From positions 1 to 7,102 of the forward strand of contig JAISTF010000215.1 in assembly GCA_031272745.1 (NCBI GenBank): DNA of 7,102 nucleotides, read 5' to 3'. Below are positions 5,219 through 7,102 of this stretch, one piece after another. Numbering within the stretch: the stretch's first letter is position 1; each line of letters starts with the position of its first letter. Both the position numbers and the translations under genes were made by a program. The notes below the pieces were generated by a model. That model was not told the origin of the DNA, made no database searches, and saw nothing but the letters and a program-made list of their open reading frames with translations. Source of the DNA: Eubacteriales Family XIII. Incertae Sedis bacterium (GTDB taxonomy: Bacteria > Bacillota > Clostridia > Peptostreptococcales > Anaerovoracaceae).

Positions 5219-7102
5219 ATGGGATGGACGGCTTCCAATGAAATCATAGGCGCGGAGCGCCGCGCGGATCTTGCGAACAGAATTCTGTGCGTGGCGTTGG
5301 CGGCGTTGATTCTTTTCAGCGTCGCGGTGCGCGTCCGCTGGCTGGCGCTCGGCATTTCCCTGTGGAACGACGAGGCGATGCTCGCGGGCGCGATCCTCGA
5401 CCAGCATTACGGAGACGAAGATTTCACGCCGACATCCCCTGCCGGGCATTTTTACGCTGTCAAAGCGCTTGCCGCGCTCTTCGGCGCTTCGGAAACCGTC
5501 CTTCGCGCGTATTCGTTCGCTGCGCTGCTCGGGGCGCTCGCCGTCTCCGGCCTGCTGCTGCGGAAGACGTTTTCCCTGCCGCTGCCGCTCGCGCTCGCGG
5601 GGGTCTTCGTCATCTCCACGTTCGATCTGCATATGCGCTATTCGGGCGAGCTCAAGCCATATATGGGGGATGTCTGCTGCGTGCTGATCATCCTTTTCGC
5701 CTATGACCGGTTTCACAAAAGGAAGCTCGGCGTCCTGCCGTTCGCGGCCGTCTGCGCGGCGGCGCTCGTGTTTTCATACCCCGCGACGTTTTTCGCCGGC
5801 GCGGCCTTCCTCGCGGAACTCGCGCTTTCGCTGCGCGTGAAAGATCGCCGGCGCGCCCTCAACGTGCTCGCGGCGGGCGTCTGCGTGGCCGCCGTTTTCG
5901 CGCTGCATTATTTCCTGTGGATACGGCCCATCTCCGCCTTCGGCGGGCTCATCTGGTTTTGGCATGACCAGAGAATCCGCATTCCGACGGACGGCACGAT
6001 CCTCAACGACGACCTCGAAATCGCGAAGAACATGCTCGCGCCGCTCGGCGTCACGCGCGTCGTCTGCGCCGCCTTCGCGCTGTTCGGGTTTGTCTTTTCG
6101 CTGCTGCGGCGCCGCGCCGTGTCGATCGTCGCGGGCTTCGCGACCCTGTTGCTCTTCGTCGCGGCGCAGCTTCAGAAATACCCGCTCGTCGACCGCCTAT
6201 GGCTCTTTCTGTACGCGCTCGCGTTGCTCTACGCCTTCGTGTTCCTTTATGATGTCCGTATCCATATCACGTCCGCCGCAAAGCCCGCGGCATCCGCAAT
6301 CGCGTCGAAATGGATATCCGTCGCCATCCCCGCGTTTCTCGCCGTCTGCCTTTTCATTCCGAACGCGGGCTTCGCCGCGTGGGCGGCGGGCGACGAGCGC
6401 ACGCTGATTCCAGGCGAACAGGCCAACCCGCTCATCGAATACGTGCGCGAGCACATCCGCCCCGGCGAAACCCTGTACTCCTACGCCAACACAAACGACG
6501 TGCTCCGTTACAAAAACGGCTATGATACGGCGCGCATCGGCGATAGCGGCGGAAAGGACAATATTCTTTACGGAGATATGGTGGATCCGTCGCTCGACCT
6601 CCCCGCGATCATTGAAAAACGGCATGTCTATGTGATGATGTACCATGCGTATTTCGCCTTGAACGGCGACATCCGCATCTGGCCCCTGCAGGACGGGCTG
6701 CGCGAGGCGGGCTATCTCGACCGCGTGATCGACGTCTACGAGACGCCGCTCTTCTGGTACTCGGCGGACATGGACGGGCTGAAGACGCGCGCGCGGCTGT
6801 CCGCGGGTGCGGAAGGGCTCGCCGTGAAGGACGGCGCGCTCACGGGCACGGTCGTCATCGAAAACACGGGCGAGACGATCTTGGAATTCGAGGGCACGGG
6901 CTGGTGGGGCGATGGTGCGGTCTATCCGGTGCTCCGCGCGGAAGGCGCGAAGGGCGGCACGGGCAAAAAGGCGGGCGACGGCTCGGACGGCGGCACGGAC
7001 GCGCTCGCGAAAAACGGCATGCGCATCGGCGGCCTTGCGGAGCCGCTGCTTCCCGGGGAGTCCGCCGAGGTCGAAGTGTACGCGGACGGCCTTGCGCCGG
7101 GC
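5219..7102 (+). CDS. Polytopic GT39-like membrane glycosyltransferase with C-terminal Ig-like domain (C-terminus outside the window)
   Basis: A large membrane glycosyltransferase, 628 codons in the window and still open at the right edge. After a first helix (about 22-37) comes LWNDEAML with Asp51-Glu52, the acidic pair expected in the first outer loop of GT-C enzymes. RYSGELKPYMGD (140-151) is a signature I associate with bacterial GT39-like proteins using polyprenyl-phosphate sugars. Further helices run to about residue 390. A soluble outer-face region follows, with an alpha/beta part (about 392-520, including RHVYVMMYH at 468-476). The end (about 527-628) looks like a beta-sandwich: TVVIENTG, GWWGDGAVYP and LLPGESAEVEVY fit the NTG...W...PGE pattern of Ig-like domains. 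The loop at 575-599 is rich in Gly, Lys and Asp. The gene starts 13 bases after the acyltransferase stop but has its own extended -10. Probable role: adding a sugar to a surface glycan; substrate unknown. Confidence 0.88.
   Translation, partial: MGWTASNEIIGAERRADLANRILCVALAALILFSVAVRVRWLALGISLWNDEAMLAGAILDQHYGDEDFTPTSPAGHFYAVKALAALFGASETVLRAYSFAALLGALAVSGLLLRKTFSLPLPLALAGVFVISTFDLHMRYSGELKPYMGDVCCVLIILFAYDRFHKRKLGVLPFAAVCAAALVFSYPATFFAGAAFLAELALSLRVKDRRRALNVLAAGVCVAAVFALHYFLWIRPISAFGGLIWFWHDQRIRIPTDGTILNDDLEIAKNMLAPLGVTRVVCAAFALFGFVFSLLRRRAVSIVAGFATLLLFVAAQLQKYPLVDRLWLFLYALALLYAFVFLYDVRIHITSAAKPAASAIASKWISVAIPAFLAVCLFIPNAGFAAWAAGDERTLIPGEQANPLIEYVREHIRPGETLYSYANTNDVLRYKNGYDTARIGDSGGKDNILYGDMVDPSLDLPAIIEKRHVYVMMYHAYFALNGDIRIWPLQDGLREAGYLDRVIDVYETPLFWYSADMDGLKTRARLSAGAEGLAVKDGALTGTVVIENTGETILEFEGTGWWGDGAVYPVLRAEGAKGGTGKKAGDGSDGGTDALAKNGMRIGGLAEPLLPGESAEVEVYADGLAPG

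Overview
The window is GC-rich (a visual estimate in the mid-60% range) and almost entirely coding. The style is bacterial: short intergenic gaps, near-consensus sigma-70-type -10 boxes, and a Gram-positive-like set of envelope glycosylation genes. The DUF6020-like protein and the GT39-type enzymes resemble families common in Firmicutes and Actinobacteria. I therefore favour a high-GC anaerobic Firmicute (for example a Negativicute-like lineage) or a Coriobacteriia-type actinobacterium, but nothing in the window fixes the taxon.

Layout. Two genes run leftward. A GT2-family glycosyltransferase (2345 to 1368) overlaps by 8 bases a polytopic GT-C/GT39-like membrane glycosyltransferase, which starts at 1375 and leaves the window at its left edge. 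A divergent gap of about 80 bases (2346-2424) separates this pair from three rightward genes: a DUF6020-type polytopic membrane protein (2425-4065), an acyltransferase-3 family membrane protein (4144-5205), and a second GT39-like glycosyltransferase (5219 to the right edge, 628 codons in the window). The last of these carries a C-terminal extracytoplasmic region ending in what looks like an Ig-like beta-sandwich. No tRNA, rRNA, CRISPR array, insertion sequence or convincing terminator hairpin was seen.

How the genes may work together. All five products fit synthesis or decoration of a surface glycan. The cytoplasmic GT2 enzyme would add a sugar from a nucleotide-sugar donor to a lipid-linked acceptor. 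The three GT-C-like proteins would transfer sugars from polyprenyl-phosphate donors on the outer face of the membrane. The acyltransferase would O-acylate the glycan. This is inference from families; the actual polymer cannot be named.

Most notable points. (1) Three genes have a good -10 box ending only 6-8 bases before the start codon and no Shine-Dalgarno sequence, as expected for leaderless transcripts, whereas the internal operon gene has a purine-rich Shine-Dalgarno-like tract. (2) The DUF6020-like gene has a TGA after which the same frame continues into a natural-looking last membrane helix and charged tail, suggesting a recent nonsense mutation, a sequence error or readthrough. (3) The terminal Ig-like domain of the right-hand glycosyltransferase carries a Gly/Lys/Asp-rich insert.
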